DNA of 64,000 nucleotides from Parahaliea aestuarii (lineage in GTDB: Bacteria > Pseudomonadota > Gammaproteobacteria > Pseudomonadales > Halieaceae), in contig NZ_VRYZ01000007.1 of the NCBI RefSeq assembly GCF_008064635.1, forward strand, positions 1 to 64,000. Reading direction: 5' to 3'. Positions 1-9,059 of this stretch are shown one piece after another (position 1 is the first letter of the stretch; each line of letters opens with the position of its first letter). Both the position numbers and the translations under genes were made by a program. The notes below the pieces were generated by a model, which searched no databases, was not told the origin of the DNA, and saw only the letters and a program-made list of their open reading frames with translations.

Positions 1-213
1 CGCGAGGCCCGAAGGTCCCCCGCTTTCCCCCGTAGGGCGTATGCGGTATTAGCATGAGTTTCCCCATGTTGTCCCCCACTACCAGGTAGATTCCTACGCG
101 TTACTCACCCGTCCGCCGCTCTACTCAACCCCGAAGGGCCTTTCGCGCTCGACTTGCATGTGTTAGGCCTGCCGCCAGCGTTCAATCTGAGCCATGATCA
201 AACTCTTCAGTTT
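1..213 (-). rRNA. rrs: 16S ribosomal RNA, 5' part only
   Basis: Read on the minus strand, the sequence contains the conserved 16S opening (AGAGTTTGATCATGGCTCAG) followed by the ATTGAACGCTGGCGGC block and the ACATGCAAGTCGAGCG block. The mature 5' end is placed at about 213 by analogy with the E. coli start; it could be off by one or two bases. The gene runs off the left edge of the window, so only about the first 213 nt are present. Upstream lie a leader with a boxA-like element and two promoters. I am very sure of the identity. Confidence 0.97.
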
Positions 214-488
214 AATCTTTTACCTCTACCCAAAGGGCAAGAGGGGTCATTTACGTGGTTACCCCACGGCAACAACCAAATCTCGGCTCAGACACTCGAA
301 AATCAAGAATTCGTAATGAATCAATGAGTCACTTGTGTCTGATAATAGTCGTAGCTATTACCTCAACAAGTGCCCACACATCTGTCTTCGTCTACTTGTT
401 AATCAGCCCCTGATCGCCAGGATTCAGGGTGTCAATCAGGTCGCTTTTCGCTGAGCGGCTTAGCCGCTCTCCCTGACTGAGGACGCGC
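214..488 (-). promoter_or_regulatory. rRNA operon leader with boxA-like antiterminator element
   Basis: This stretch lies between the rRNA promoters and the mature 16S start and has no credible gene. On the minus strand it holds GCTGATTAACAA (positions 396-407), close to the boxA consensus GCTCTTTAACAA used for Nus-factor antitermination. It is followed by GTGTGGGCACTTGTTGAGG at about 361-379, which resembles the conserved segment after boxA in gammaproteobacterial rRNA leaders, thought to take part in the RNase III processing stem. The assignment rests on position and resemblance; I have not seen the matching 3' arm because the operon is truncated. Confidence 0.7.
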
Positions 489-516
489 ATTATACGGATC
501 GTTTCGGATGCCGCAA
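489..516 (-). promoter_or_regulatory. rRNA promoter, proximal (P2-like)
   Basis: Read on the minus strand this is TTGCGG, a 16-base spacer, then TATAAT (489-494), followed directly by GCGCGTCC. A 16-base spacer and a GC-rich discriminator are typical of growth-rate-controlled rRNA promoters. An A/T-rich tract (about 520-540) just upstream of the -35 could be an UP element. Confidence 0.75.
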
Positions 517-603
517 GCACTTTTTGTAAAAAACTTTCAGGCTTCTTACAAACCCGGAAGAGTTCGAAAACCGCTTCCGGGAGCGCCTTAACGCGAGGGG
601 CGC

Positions 604-631
604 ATTCTACGCAAAACCGACCCGCGCGCAA
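604..631 (-). promoter_or_regulatory. rRNA promoter, distal (P1-like)
   Basis: A second promoter with the same architecture lies 115 bases upstream of the first: TTGCGC, 16-base spacer, TAGAAT (604-609), then GCGCCCC as discriminator. An A/T-rich tract (about 638-660) sits just upstream and runs into the msrQ stop codon, so the rRNA promoters begin immediately after msrQ with no visible terminator between. Confidence 0.65.
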
Positions 632-651
632 GGGTGTTTGCAAAAAATATT

Positions 652-1239
652 TCAGACTTTTGCCGCCCGGCGCCAACCTCGCTGTAAGCGCCAAACCAGA
701 AGCAGCCCCACCACTACAATATAGACCAAAGCCTCGCCCACGTCGGAGCGGGCCTGCCACAGCAGGTGCAGACAGGCCAGCACCGCGGCCGGGTAGATCA
801 GCCGGTGCAATCGTTGCCAGTTGCGTCGGAGGCGACGCTGCCAGTTGCGGGTCGAGGTGACGGCCAGCGGCACTAACAACAGCCAGGCGGCAAAGCCCAC
901 AGTAATGTAGGGGCGCTCTGCCAGCTCCTCCACCAGGATCGCAGGTGACCAGCCCAGGTAGAAATGCCCGAAGGCCAACAGATGGACACAGGCATAGAAA
1001 AACGCGTAGAGCCCCAGCATGCGCCGGAGGCGCATCACCCAGGCTTTGCCGCTCCACTGCCGCAGCGGCGACACCAGCAAGGTGAGTGCGAGCAGACGCA
1101 GCGACCACTCGCCGGTCTGCAGCATGATGCGCTTGGCCGGATCCGGCCCCAGTCCGCCGCCAACGGCCTGCCACAACAGCAGCGCAAAGGGCACCAAACA
1201 GAGAACAAATACCGCCAGGCGGCCGAGGCGCTCGGACAT
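652..1239 (-). CDS. msrQ: MsrQ, heme-binding membrane subunit of the MsrPQ methionine sulfoxide reductase
   Basis: The product (195 aa) is a polytopic inner-membrane b-type heme protein of the ferric-reductase-like family that passes electrons from the respiratory chain to periplasmic MsrP. Hydrophobic segments occur near residues 8-28, 45-60, 75-95, 110-128 and 145-190. Histidines in CVHLLAFGHFY, RLHRLIYP and CLHLLW are in the places expected for heme ligands. The ATG at 1239 overlaps the msrP stop by one base (TGATG), indicating translational coupling; a TTG three bases upstream is less likely. Size matches the family (about 200 aa). It ends just before the rRNA promoters. Confidence 0.93.
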   Translation of the reverse strand: MSERLGRLAVFVLCLVPFALLLWQAVGGGLGPDPAKRIMLQTGEWSLRLLALTLLVSPLRQWSGKAWVMRLRRMLGLYAFFYACVHLLAFGHFYLGWSPAILVEELAERPYITVGFAAWLLLVPLAVTSTRNWQRRLRRNWQRLHRLIYPAAVLACLHLLWQARSDVGEALVYIVVVGLLLVWRLQRGWRRAAKV

Positions 1240-2216
1240 CAATACAGCTTGCGCAGATCCATACCGCGATACAGACCGGCTACCTGCTCCTCATAGCCGT
1301 TGAACATGCGTGTCGGGATGCGATTGGGGTTGAACAGCGTCGAGGGCAACCGTCGCTCGTACTTCTGGCTCCAGCGCGGGTGGTCGACATCCGGGTTGAC
1401 GTTGGCGTAGAACCCGTACTCCTGCGGTGCCAATTCCTGCCAGGAGGTCTCTGGCTGCCGGTCCAGCAACCGGATGCTGACGATGGACTTGATACTCTTG
1501 AAGCCGTACTTCCAGGGCGCCACCAGGCGCAACGGTGCGCCGTTCTGTTCAGGCAGTGTTTTGCCATAAAGTCCAACCGCCATCAGCGTCAACGGATGCA
1601 TCGCCTCATCCAGGCGCAGCCCCTCGCGGTAGGGCCAGTCAATAATGCTGGTCAGAGAGCGGGTCCCGCGCATCTCCTCCGGGCGGTACAGGGTGCGAAA
1701 CTCGACGAACCTGGCTTCGCTGCGCGGCTCAAAACGCTTGAGCAGGTCAGCCAGCGGGAACCCCACCCAGGGAATCACCATGGACCAGGCCTCCACGCAG
1801 CGCAGCCGGTAGACTCGCTCCTCAAGATCAAAGCTGCCGAGTATGTCTTCCAGATGCAAGGTACCGGGCTTGTTTACCAGGCCGCCAACATCGACCGCCC
1901 AGGGATCGACGCTCATCTCATCCGCGTAGCGGGCGGGGTCGCTCTTGTCGGTACCAAATTCGTAGAAGTTGTTGTAGCCACTGACATGCTCGTATGGGGT
2001 GAGGCTGTCGTCGGCGGCAAGCGGCTGGTCGGTTGCGCTGTACTCGAGTGCAGTTCTTTCCTGCTCCGCTGCGGCGCTGCCCGGCATCGATGCCCCCAGC
2101 GCCAGCGCTGCCCCCCCGAGCCCGGCGGCCCGCATCAGGTCGCGGCGCCGAAGGTACACCGACTCAGGCGTAATCTCACTCGATGGAATGGGCGGACAAA
2201 TCGTACGCTGGGACAT
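1239..2216 (-). CDS. msrP: MsrP, periplasmic molybdoenzyme repairing methionine sulfoxide in proteins
   Basis: This is the catalytic subunit of MsrPQ, a molybdopterin enzyme of the sulfite oxidase fold that reduces oxidised methionine in envelope proteins. The 325-aa product starts with a Tat signal (YLRRRDLMRAAG, then a hydrophobic stretch ending ASMPGSAAA), as expected for a cofactor-loaded exported enzyme. The molybdenum-ligand cysteine is in YRLRCVEAWSMVIPW (C140). The C-terminal half contains KYGFKSIKSI and ETSWQELAPQEYGFYANVNP, typical of the family. It is the first gene of a two-gene operon with msrQ and lies downstream of pssA on the same strand with a 110-base gap. Confidence 0.95.
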   Translation of the reverse strand: MSQRTICPPIPSSEITPESVYLRRRDLMRAAGLGGAALALGASMPGSAAAEQERTALEYSATDQPLAADDSLTPYEHVSGYNNFYEFGTDKSDPARYADEMSVDPWAVDVGGLVNKPGTLHLEDILGSFDLEERVYRLRCVEAWSMVIPWVGFPLADLLKRFEPRSEARFVEFRTLYRPEEMRGTRSLTSIIDWPYREGLRLDEAMHPLTLMAVGLYGKTLPEQNGAPLRLVAPWKYGFKSIKSIVSIRLLDRQPETSWQELAPQEYGFYANVNPDVDHPRWSQKYERRLPSTLFNPNRIPTRMFNGYEEQVAGLYRGMDLRKLY

Positions 2217-2326
2217 GGCGGCAACTCCTTAACGACCCGGTTATCGTTCCCTGACTCCGGCTAATGCGGCGCGTCACGGCAACACCCTGTCTTGTCAGAG
2301 GGCTGCAAGGGAAGAAGGTTCCCGCT

Positions 2327-3181
2327 CTAGTGCCCGGAAGTACGGCGCTGGCGCCAGTTGCGCACCTGCATCACCGGCCCCGAACAGGCGTAGGCCAGGA
2401 AGGCCAGCAGGAATACCAGAGGCGGATCGAGGGTCACCAGTCCGAACACGATGACCACCAGCACGATCACCACGAAGGGTACCCGGCCGCGAAAATCCAC
2501 CCCTTTGAAACTGTAATAGGGGAAGTTGGCGATCATCAGGAAGCCGACAGCGGCTGTGAGGACACCCACCAGCACCGACACTTCCACAGGCAGTGCGGCG
2601 CCAACCCAGCCCTGATCATGACAGACCCAGACTGTGCTCGCGATAATGGCAGCGGCTGCCGGACTGGCGAGGCCGGTGAAGTAGTTCTTGTCCGCGGTAT
2701 CGATCCGGGTATTGAAGCGGGCCAGGCGCAGAGCGGCACAGGCCACGTAGATAAAAGCGGCACTCCAGCCGAACTTGCCGAGGTCTCCCAAAGCCCAGCT
2801 GAACATGACCAGCGCTGGCGCCACGCCGAACGACACCATATCCGCGAGACTGTCGTACTCGGCACCGAACTTGCTGGTGGTGTGGGTAAGTCGCGCAATC
2901 CGCCCGTCCAGACCATCCAGCACACCGGCGGCGAAGATGGCAATGGCGGCGCTTTCGAAATCTCCACGCATGGCGGCGATGACTGCGTAGAAACCGGCAA
3001 ACAGGGCGCCGGTGGTGAACAGGTTGGGCAGCAGGTAGATGCCCTGGCGACGCACGGTACGGCCGTTTTCCGATACCTCTTCCTCGTGCTCATCGACCAG
3101 CAGGTCGAGAGAGGGAGCAACGCCTGGGGCCGCGACGTCCGGTGCTTCAACATCCTGGTCCGGTGGTTCGTGCTGAGTCAT
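2327..3181 (-). CDS. pssA: CDP-diacylglycerol-serine O-phosphatidyltransferase
   Basis: The enzyme makes phosphatidylserine from CDP-diacylglycerol and serine at the inner membrane, the first committed step to phosphatidylethanolamine. The CDP-alcohol phosphotransferase signature is present as DGLDGRIARLTHTTSKFG followed by the aspartate in EYDSLAD. Several hydrophobic helices follow the LLPNLFTTGALFAGFYAV segment. I chose the ATG at 3181 because GGAG lies six bases upstream; an in-frame ATG at 3199 would add six residues. The N-terminal 45 residues are acidic and polar, a cytoplasmic extension. The gene follows ilvY on the same strand after 33 bases. Confidence 0.93.
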   Translation of the reverse strand: MTQHEPPDQDVEAPDVAAPGVAPSLDLLVDEHEEEVSENGRTVRRQGIYLLPNLFTTGALFAGFYAVIAAMRGDFESAAIAIFAAGVLDGLDGRIARLTHTTSKFGAEYDSLADMVSFGVAPALVMFSWALGDLGKFGWSAAFIYVACAALRLARFNTRIDTADKNYFTGLASPAAAAIIASTVWVCHDQGWVGAALPVEVSVLVGVLTAAVGFLMIANFPYYSFKGVDFRGRVPFVVIVLVVIVFGLVTLDPPLVFLLAFLAYACSGPVMQVRNWRQRRTSGH

Positions 3182-3214
3182 GGTGGCTCCGCCATTCAAA
3201 GGGCCGACAGTGTA

Positions 3215-4123
3215 TCAAACTGCCGGCGCAAAAGTGCTGGCGGCGACATCCCAGAAGGCCTTCACCCGCGGATCCTCCAGCGACGCCCGCGGTGCGCACA
3301 GCCCGATACCGAGGGCGGGCAGCGGTCGCCACACCGGCATGGCACTGACGCGCCCCGCCAGGCCACTGGTGCGTACTACCAGCTCCGGGGCAATACCCAC
3401 GCCAAGACCCAGCCCGACCATCGCCACCACTGCCTCGTGACCGGCGACCTGGGCGTACATATTCGGCTGGATACCCTGCTCTTCAAACCACTGCTCCAGC
3501 ATATCCCGTGTCGTTCCGCGCTCCGGGAAAATAAAGGGCAGGCGGCTCCAGTCAAACTCCGGCGCCGCACTATCTCCACTGACCGCCAGGCGACGCACCG
3601 CGCAGTCCGCCGCAGGCATACACACCAGCATCGGGCTCTCCAGCAACTGCAGGTAGCTCACCCGGCGGGGAAGACTGGTGGGTCGACCGGTCACCGCCAG
3701 GTCGTGCTGACCACTGAGCACATTGTCGACAGCGTCGGCCGGATCCCCGGTATGAAGCTGAATATCCACCCCGGGATGCCGGCTGCGAAAGGCCTCCAGA
3801 ATCGGCGCCAGAATGCTGTAGGTAGCGGTGACCGAGCAGTACAGGCTCACCTCGCCAACCAGTTCCTCACCGGCCCCCAGCTGGCGCCGGGTTCTGTCCC
3901 AGTCGGCAACCGCGCGACGCGCGTAGTCGCGGAAATCGCGCCCCGCCGGCGTCAGTTGCACGGTGCGCTTGTCCCGCGCCAGCAAGCGGTGCCCCAGCAA
4001 CTCCTCCAGCCGCTGAATACTGCGGCTGACGGCACTGACACTGAGATGCAACTGCCCGGCGCTGCGACTAAAGTTAAGGGTGTCTGCCACAGACAGGAAT
4101 ACCTGCAGGCTGCGTATATCCAT
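3215..4123 (-). CDS. ilvY: IlvY, LysR-type activator of ilvC
   Basis: A 302-aa LysR-family regulator with an N-terminal winged helix-turn-helix (MDIRSLQVFLSVADTLNFSR, then HLSVSAVSRSIQRLEE) and a C-terminal effector domain. The residues GEVSLYCSVTATYSILAPIL and GHEAVVAMVGLGLGVGIAPE match E. coli IlvY as I recall it. IlvY binds acetolactate or acetohydroxybutyrate and activates ilvC, which is exactly the divergent neighbour here. I chose the ATG at 4123 because it matches the E. coli N-terminus (MDLRDLK); a GTG at 4138 would add five residues. Confidence 0.92.
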   Translation of the reverse strand: MDIRSLQVFLSVADTLNFSRSAGQLHLSVSAVSRSIQRLEELLGHRLLARDKRTVQLTPAGRDFRDYARRAVADWDRTRRQLGAGEELVGEVSLYCSVTATYSILAPILEAFRSRHPGVDIQLHTGDPADAVDNVLSGQHDLAVTGRPTSLPRRVSYLQLLESPMLVCMPAADCAVRRLAVSGDSAAPEFDWSRLPFIFPERGTTRDMLEQWFEEQGIQPNMYAQVAGHEAVVAMVGLGLGVGIAPELVVRTSGLAGRVSAMPVWRPLPALGIGLCAPRASLEDPRVKAFWDVAASTFAPAV

Positions 4124-4149
4124 CGGCGAGGATTTCACTGCCAGAATTT

Positions 4150-4211
4150 ATTGCAATATACGCAATACTGTTTTCTATATATAGCGTTTTACGCAAATAA
4201 AGATTTGGCGT
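4150..4211. promoter_or_regulatory. ilvY-ilvC divergent control region with tandem operators
   Basis: Two dyads lie between the divergent genes. The first is ATTGC-N7-GCAAT (4150-4166), very close to the IlvY operator pattern known in enteric bacteria. The second, 4191-4211, pairs ACGCAAAT with ATTTGGCGT; an overlapping GCGTTTTACGC (4184-4194) adds a shorter dyad. Between them is an A/T-rich segment (TATATATAGCG) that could hold the ilvC or ilvY -10 element. Two operators, one autoregulatory and one activating, is the known IlvY arrangement; assigning roles here is inference. Confidence 0.6.
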
Positions 4212-4253
4212 ATCGTGCCCACCTTTCCAACTCCCAATACCAGAGGTAATACC

Positions 4254-5726
4254 ATGGGCCAGAACTACTTCAACACCCTGCCACTGCGCCTGCAGCTCGA
4301 GGAACTGGGCAAATGCCGTTTTATGGATCGCAGTGAGTTTGCCGACGGTGTGGAAATCCTGCGCGGCAAGAAAATCGTCATCGTCGGCTGTGGCGCGCAG
4401 GGGCTCAACCAGGGCCTCAACCTGCGCGACAGCGGCCTGGACGTAGCCTACGCCCTGCGCGAGACGGCTATCAGCGAGCAGCGTCAGTCCTGGAAAAACG
4501 CCACCGAGAATGGTTTCACTGTCGGCACCTACGAGGACCTGATCCCCACCGCCGACGTGGTGATGAACCTCACCCCCGACAAGCAGCACACCAGTGTCGT
4601 CAACGCTGTCATGCCGCTGATGAAGGAAGGCGCCTGCCTGGACTACGCCCACGGCTTTAACCTGGTGGAAGAAGGCATGCAGATCCGCAAGGACATCACT
4701 GTGGTGATGATGTGCCCCAAATGCCCCGGCACCGAGGTGCGCGAGGAGTACAAGCGCGGCTTCGGCGTGCCCACCCTGATCGCCGTACACCGTGAAAACG
4801 ACCCCAATGGCAATGGCCTGGACATCGCCAAGGCCCTGGCCGCCGGTACCGGCGGTCACCGCGCCGGTGTACTGGAGTCATCCCCCATCGCGGAAGTGAA
4901 ATCCGACCTGATGGGCGAACAGACCATTCTCTGCGGCATGCTGCAGACCGGCTCCATCCTGTGCTACGACAAGATGGTGGAAAAAGGAATCGACTCTGCT
5001 TACGCCTCAAAGCTGATCCAGTACGGCTGGGAAACGGTCACCGAGGGCCTCAAGCACGGCGGCATCACCAACATGATGGATCGCCTGTCCAACCCGGCCA
5101 AGGTGCGCGCCTTCCACCTGGCCGAGGAACTCAAGGGCATCATGCGCGCCCTGTACGAGAAACATCAGGACGACATTATGTCGGGCCACTTCTCCACCAC
5201 CATGATGGAAGACTGGGCCAACGACGACGCCAACCTGCTCAAGTGGCGCGGCGCCACTGCAGATACCGCCTTTGAACAGTCCACCAACACCGACGCCGAT
5301 ATTTCCGAGCAGGAATACTACGACCACGGCATCCTCATGGTGGCCATGGTTAAGGCTGGTGTGGAACTGGCCTACGAGACCATGGTGGCTGCCGGCATCA
5401 AGGCCGAGTCCGCCTACTATGAGTCACTGCACGAAACGCCGCTGATCGCCAACACCATCGCGCGCAAGAAACTCTACGAAATGAATGTGGTGATCTCCGA
5501 CACCGCGGAATACGGCTGCTACCTGTTCGATCACGCCTGTCGCCCGCTGCTGAAAGATTTCATGGCGGGTGTCGAAACCGATGTGATCGGCAAAGGCATC
5601 GCTGGCGACAACGGCGTCGACAATCAGGAACTAATCGCCGTCAACGAAGCCATTCGCAACCATCCGGTCGAAGTCGTGGGCAAAAGGCTGCGCGGCTACA
5701 TGACGGCCATGAAGCGCATCCTCTAG
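4254..5726 (+). CDS. ilvC: Ketol-acid reductoisomerase, class II (long form)
   Basis: The enzyme converts acetolactate to dihydroxyisovalerate (and the isoleucine counterpart) using NADPH and magnesium, the second common step of valine and isoleucine synthesis. The 490-aa length is that of the class II enterobacterial enzyme (E. coli 491 aa), with the duplicated C-terminal knotted domain. The nucleotide-binding loop is [19 protein letters not shown], followed by the basic YALR that favours NADPH. The ATG at 4254 has AGAGG ten bases upstream and starts MGQNYFNTL as in E. coli (MANYFNTL). It is divergent from its activator ilvY and ends in a strong terminator. Confidence 0.97.
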   Translation: MGQNYFNTLPLRLQLEELGKCRFMDRSEFADGVEILRGKKIVIVGCGAQGLNQGLNLRDSGLDVAYALRETAISEQRQSWKNATENGFTVGTYEDLIPTADVVMNLTPDKQHTSVVNAVMPLMKEGACLDYAHGFNLVEEGMQIRKDITVVMMCPKCPGTEVREEYKRGFGVPTLIAVHRENDPNGNGLDIAKALAAGTGGHRAGVLESSPIAEVKSDLMGEQTILCGMLQTGSILCYDKMVEKGIDSAYASKLIQYGWETVTEGLKHGGITNMMDRLSNPAKVRAFHLAEELKGIMRALYEKHQDDIMSGHFSTTMMEDWANDDANLLKWRGATADTAFEQSTNTDADISEQEYYDHGILMVAMVKAGVELAYETMVAAGIKAESAYYESLHETPLIANTIARKKLYEMNVVISDTAEYGCYLFDHACRPLLKDFMAGVETDVIGKGIAGDNGVDNQELIAVNEAIRNHPVEVVGKRLRGYMTAMKRIL

Positions 5727-5748
5727 GCGGCGCTATACTCGACCAACA

Positions 5749-5769
5749 GGGGCCTGCGGGCCCCTTTTT
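5749..5769 (+). terminator. Rho-independent terminator after ilvC
   Basis: GGGGCC (5749-5754), a four-base loop, GGCCCC (5759-5764), then five T residues. It lies 22 bases after the ilvC stop codon. Confidence 0.88.
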
Positions 5770-5889
5770 CGTTCCCGGATGGGCAAGCAGGCTATCGCCG
5801 ACCAGGCGCGCACCCACCTGTGTGCTGGCGGGCTGGGGATTTGCTCAGGCATGCGTTAACCTTGCCGCTTTTCAGCCTGTGGAGTAGAC

Positions 5890-7101
5890 ATGCGTTTTTC
5901 ACTGACTCAATGCGCCCTTGCCGGCGGATTCATACTCGCCACCAGCGTCAGCGCCCTGGCTGCGGACAACCTTCAGCGCGCCAGGGAACTGACCGCAAAC
6001 TATCTGCTGGTCGACACCCATATCGACGTTCCCTATCGCCTGCACGATCACTGGGAGGACGTGACCCAGGCCACCGAGAAGGGCGAGTTTGATTACCCCC
6101 GGGCGGTCGCCGGGGGCCTCAATCTGCCCTTTATGTCTATCTACACGCCGCCCTCGGCTGAGCTGGATGGCAGCGCCTACAACCTTGCCAACAACCTGAT
6201 CGACCAGGTGGAGGCCATCGTGGCCCGGGCGCCGGACAAATTCGGCATCGCCGCCACACCGGCAGAAGCCGAGCAGCAAGTAGCTGCCGGTAAAATCGCT
6301 ATGGCCCTGGGCATGGAAAACGGCGCCCCCATCGCCGGCGATCTGGACAAGTTGCGACATTTTCGTAAGCGCGGTGTCAGCTACATCACCCTCGCCCACG
6401 GCCTGTCGAATCACATCAGCGACTCATCCTACGATGACATTCGCTTCTGGAACGGGCTCAGCCCATTCGGCGCGGAGCTGGTGCAGGCCATGAACCGGCT
6501 CGGCGTGATGGTGGACATTTCCCACCTGTCCGATGCCGCCGCGGCACAGGCCATCGCCCTCAGTACAGTGCCGGTGATCGCCTCGCACTCCTCCATGCGC
6601 AAATTCACCCCCGATTTCGAACGCAACCTGGACGACAAGCTGACGAAAGCCCTGGCCGAGCGCGATGGCGTGGTGCTGATCAACTTCGGCTCCAGCTTCA
6701 TCACCCGGGAAGCCAATGCCTACTTCAAAACCTACGGCGAAGCCGCCGATGCCTATGCCGAGCGCTACGGTGTTGATGAACATGCCTCAGAGATGGAGGC
6801 CTTCGAGGCCGACTACCGCAGCAAGCAGGCCTTCCCCTTCGCCACCGTCAGTGACGTGGCGGATCACATCGACCATGTGGTCAAGATCGCCGGGATAGAC
6901 CATGTCGGTCTCGGCTCGGACTTTGATGGCGTGGGCGACAGCCTGCCTGTGGGGCTCAAGGATGTATCCACCTACCCCAACCTGGTCGCAGAGTTGCTGG
7001 ATCGTCGCTACAGTGAAGCGGATATCGAGAAATTGCTCGGGGGCAATTTGATGCGGGTCTGGGAGGCGGTTGTCGCCGGCGCCACAGCGCCTGTCAATTG
7101 A
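5890..7101 (+). CDS. Exported membrane dipeptidase (peptidase family M19)
   Basis: A 403-aa zinc dipeptidase of the renal dipeptidase family, predicted to hydrolyse dipeptides in the periplasm. The N-terminus is a signal peptide (MRFSLTQCALAGGFILATS, cleaved near SALA/AD). Metal-binding motifs in order are DTHIDVPYR, the glutamate in ALGMENGAP, the histidines in VDISHLSD and IASHSS, and the aspartate in GLGSDFDGVGDSLP. GGAG is seven bases before the ATG. It stands alone between ilvC and the converging min operon. Substrate cannot be read from sequence; some family members act on D-amino-acid dipeptides. Confidence 0.9.
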   Translation: MRFSLTQCALAGGFILATSVSALAADNLQRARELTANYLLVDTHIDVPYRLHDHWEDVTQATEKGEFDYPRAVAGGLNLPFMSIYTPPSAELDGSAYNLANNLIDQVEAIVARAPDKFGIAATPAEAEQQVAAGKIAMALGMENGAPIAGDLDKLRHFRKRGVSYITLAHGLSNHISDSSYDDIRFWNGLSPFGAELVQAMNRLGVMVDISHLSDAAAAQAIALSTVPVIASHSSMRKFTPDFERNLDDKLTKALAERDGVVLINFGSSFITREANAYFKTYGEAADAYAERYGVDEHASEMEAFEADYRSKQAFPFATVSDVADHIDHVVKIAGIDHVGLGSDFDGVGDSLPVGLKDVSTYPNLVAELLDRRYSEADIEKLLGGNLMRVWEAVVAGATAPVN

Positions 7102-7225
7102 TGCCACGGGCATTAACGGTGCAAGCCCTCGCCGCCGGCCAGGCCGCGCGGCGAGTGAATGCAGGACCTGGCACCGTCGCGAGTGCCAGACGGCCTGGCA
7201 GCACCCGCAGCAAGTACCGGGCTAC

Positions 7226-7477
7226 CTAACCAGGCAGGGTGACGTTCAGCTCCAGTACCGAGCAGTTGCCGTTCTCGTCGACCTGCACGTGCACGTCGTC
7301 CTGCTCAACCGGCACGTATTTGCGGATCACTTCGAGGATTTCCTGCTGCATGCGCGGCAGGTAGTCCGGCTGGTTGCGCTGGCCCCGCTCGTGGGCAACG
7401 ATGACCTGCAATCGCTCCTTGGCGGTGGACGCAGAGCGGGGGCTCTGTTTGCTGCGGAAGTAATCGAGAAGACTCAT
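7226..7477 (-). CDS. minE: MinE, topological specificity factor for cell division
   Basis: An 83-aa protein that stimulates MinD ATPase and drives its oscillation, keeping MinC away from mid-cell. The N-terminal amphipathic membrane-targeting helix (MSLLDYF) and the MinD-contacting segment ([15 protein letters not shown]) are clear, as is the dimerisation domain ([17 protein letters not shown]). The ATG overlaps the minD stop codon by four bases (ATGA), so the two are translationally coupled. It is the last gene of minCDE. Confidence 0.96.
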   Translation of the reverse strand: MSLLDYFRSKQSPRSASTAKERLQVIVAHERGQRNQPDYLPRMQQEILEVIRKYVPVEQDDVHVQVDENGNCSVLELNVTLPG

Positions 7478-8292
7478 CCTCGCCCTCCTCCCAGCAGCCG
7501 CTTGAGGAAGCCCTGCTTTTGCTCGTCAAGAAAACGGTGGGCGCGATCTTCACCAAGCAGGCGATCAACCGCATCGCTGTAGGCCTGTCCGGCCTGGGCA
7601 TCGGCGTTGAGAATGACCGGCTCGCCCTGGTTGGAGGCCTTGAGCACATCCTGCGATTCCGGGATCACACCAAGCAGGGGGATCGCGAGGATTTCCTCGA
7701 CGTCCGCCACACTCAGCATTTCGCCAGCGCTGACCCGCGCCGGGTTATAGCGGGTGACCAGCAGGTGCTCCTTTACCGGCTCCTGGCCTTCGCGGGCACG
7801 CAGGGATTTGCTCTGCAGGATACCCAGGATACGGTCGGAATCGCGCACCGACGAAACCTCCGGATTGGTCACAACGATGGCTTCGTCAGCGAAGTACAGG
7901 GCCATCTGGGCGCCCTTCTCGATGCCCGCAGGTGAATCGCAAACAATGTAGTCGAAACGCTCCTTGAGCTCTTCCAGTACCTTGCTCACGCCCTCTTCGG
8001 TCAGGGCGTCCTTGTCGCGGGTCTGGGAGGCCGGAAGGATGAACAGGCCCTCGGTACGCTTGTCCTTGATCAGGGCCTGGTTAAGCGTTGCCTCGCCATT
8101 GATCACATTGACGAAGTCGTACACCACCCGGCGCTCACAGCCCATGATGAGATCCAGGTTACGCAGGCCGACGTCGAAGTCGATAATGACGGTGCTGTGG
8201 CCGCGCTGGGCCAGGCCGGTGCCAATGGCGGCGCTGCTGGTGGTTTTACCGACCCCACCCTTGCCGGAGGTCACTACGATGATTCTTGCCAC
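7474..8292 (-). CDS. minD: MinD, membrane ATPase of the Min system
   Basis: A 272-aa deviant Walker-A ATPase of the ParA/MinD family. The P-loop is GKGGVGKTT (residues 10-18), and [20 protein letters not shown] and [13 protein letters not shown] match E. coli MinD almost exactly. The C-terminal amphipathic membrane anchor is GFLKRLLGG. It starts with GTG (8292), preceded by AGGAG at the right distance, and begins [10 protein letters not shown] as in E. coli. It lies between minC (41-base gap) and minE (four-base overlap). Confidence 0.97.
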   Translation of the reverse strand: MARIIVVTSGKGGVGKTTSSAAIGTGLAQRGHSTVIIDFDVGLRNLDLIMGCERRVVYDFVNVINGEATLNQALIKDKRTEGLFILPASQTRDKDALTEEGVSKVLEELKERFDYIVCDSPAGIEKGAQMALYFADEAIVVTNPEVSSVRDSDRILGILQSKSLRAREGQEPVKEHLLVTRYNPARVSAGEMLSVADVEEILAIPLLGVIPESQDVLKASNQGEPVILNADAQAGQAYSDAVDRLLGEDRAHRFLDEQKQGFLKRLLGGGRG

Positions 8293-8333
8293 AAAATGGC
8301 TCCTGTAGATGTTGGAAAAAGTTAGGGGGTTGC

Positions 8334-9059
8334 TTACAGCGCAGAAACACTCAGTACATCGCCATCCAGGGCTACCTGGGCCGGCTTGCGCAGCACAGTG
8401 TCGCCGAGGGCATCACTGAGCAGAAAATGGCCAGCCACCGAAATCAGCTCGGCATCCATATGCTGGCAGAAAATACGGGCGCTGGCGTCGCCGTGCACCC
8501 CGGCCAGGGCGCGCCCGCGCAGGGGGCCGTAAATATGGATGTTGCCGTCGGCCAGGACTTCCGCCCCCTCAGACACCGGCGCCAGTACAATCAGGTCACC
8601 GCCTTCCGCGTAAATTTGCTGGCCCGAACGGACCGGGCGAGTAATGGTACGGGTGGGTCGGCCAGCGGTCACAGGCTGCTGCTCGGTATGCACCTCCAAA
8701 TCGGGTGCAGGCTCCTCTGCCGGCACTTCAATGGAACGCCCGCGGCCGCCACCCGGCGGCAGCACTGCCAGGCCGGTCTGGGCCGCCTTGTCCTGGAGGC
8801 CCTCCGGCACAGCGCGGAAAGCGATAGGTCGCAATCCCTGGTCGCGACAGTGATCGAGCATGCCGGCCAGGTTAACCGCGTCGCTTTCTGCCCGCAGGGA
8901 CTCCAGGCTGATGACAACGGGCGAGCCCTGAAACAGTCCCGGCGCGCGGGCAACTCGCTCCGAGAGCAGGGAGGGGAAAGCCTCTGAATCGTATTGATGG
9001 AGTTCGAGAACAACAACAGTGACGGTACTGCCCTTCAGCAGGAAGTCGGGGGTGCTCAT
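8334..9059 (-). CDS. minC: MinC, FtsZ polymerisation inhibitor
   Basis: A 241-aa septum-site determining protein. The N-terminal domain (residues 1-110) inhibits FtsZ, and the C-terminal right-handed beta-helix (RTITRPVRSGQQIYAEGGDLIVLAPVS and following) dimerises and binds MinD. The linker (about 110-140) is rich in proline, glycine and acidic residues. First gene of minCDE; the start ATG is at 9059. A GGDEF-EAL gene is divergently oriented upstream, so the promoter must lie in 9060-9236. Confidence 0.93.
   Translation of the reverse strand: MSTPDFLLKGSTVTVVVLELHQYDSEAFPSLLSERVARAPGLFQGSPVVISLESLRAESDAVNLAGMLDHCRDQGLRPIAFRAVPEGLQDKAAQTGLAVLPPGGGRGRSIEVPAEEPAPDLEVHTEQQPVTAGRPTRTITRPVRSGQQIYAEGGDLIVLAPVSEGAEVLADGNIHIYGPLRGRALAGVHGDASARIFCQHMDAELISVAGHFLLSDALGDTVLRKPAQVALDGDVLSVSAL

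Noticed and set aside
392-1174. Open frame of 260 codons overlapping the rRNA leader and msrQ
   Set aside because: It crosses both rRNA promoters and overlaps the clear membrane protein MsrQ in another frame.
2264-4249. Open frame of 661 codons on the plus strand
   Set aside because: It runs antisense through pssA and ilvY and spans their intergenic regions with His- and Gln-rich low-information protein.
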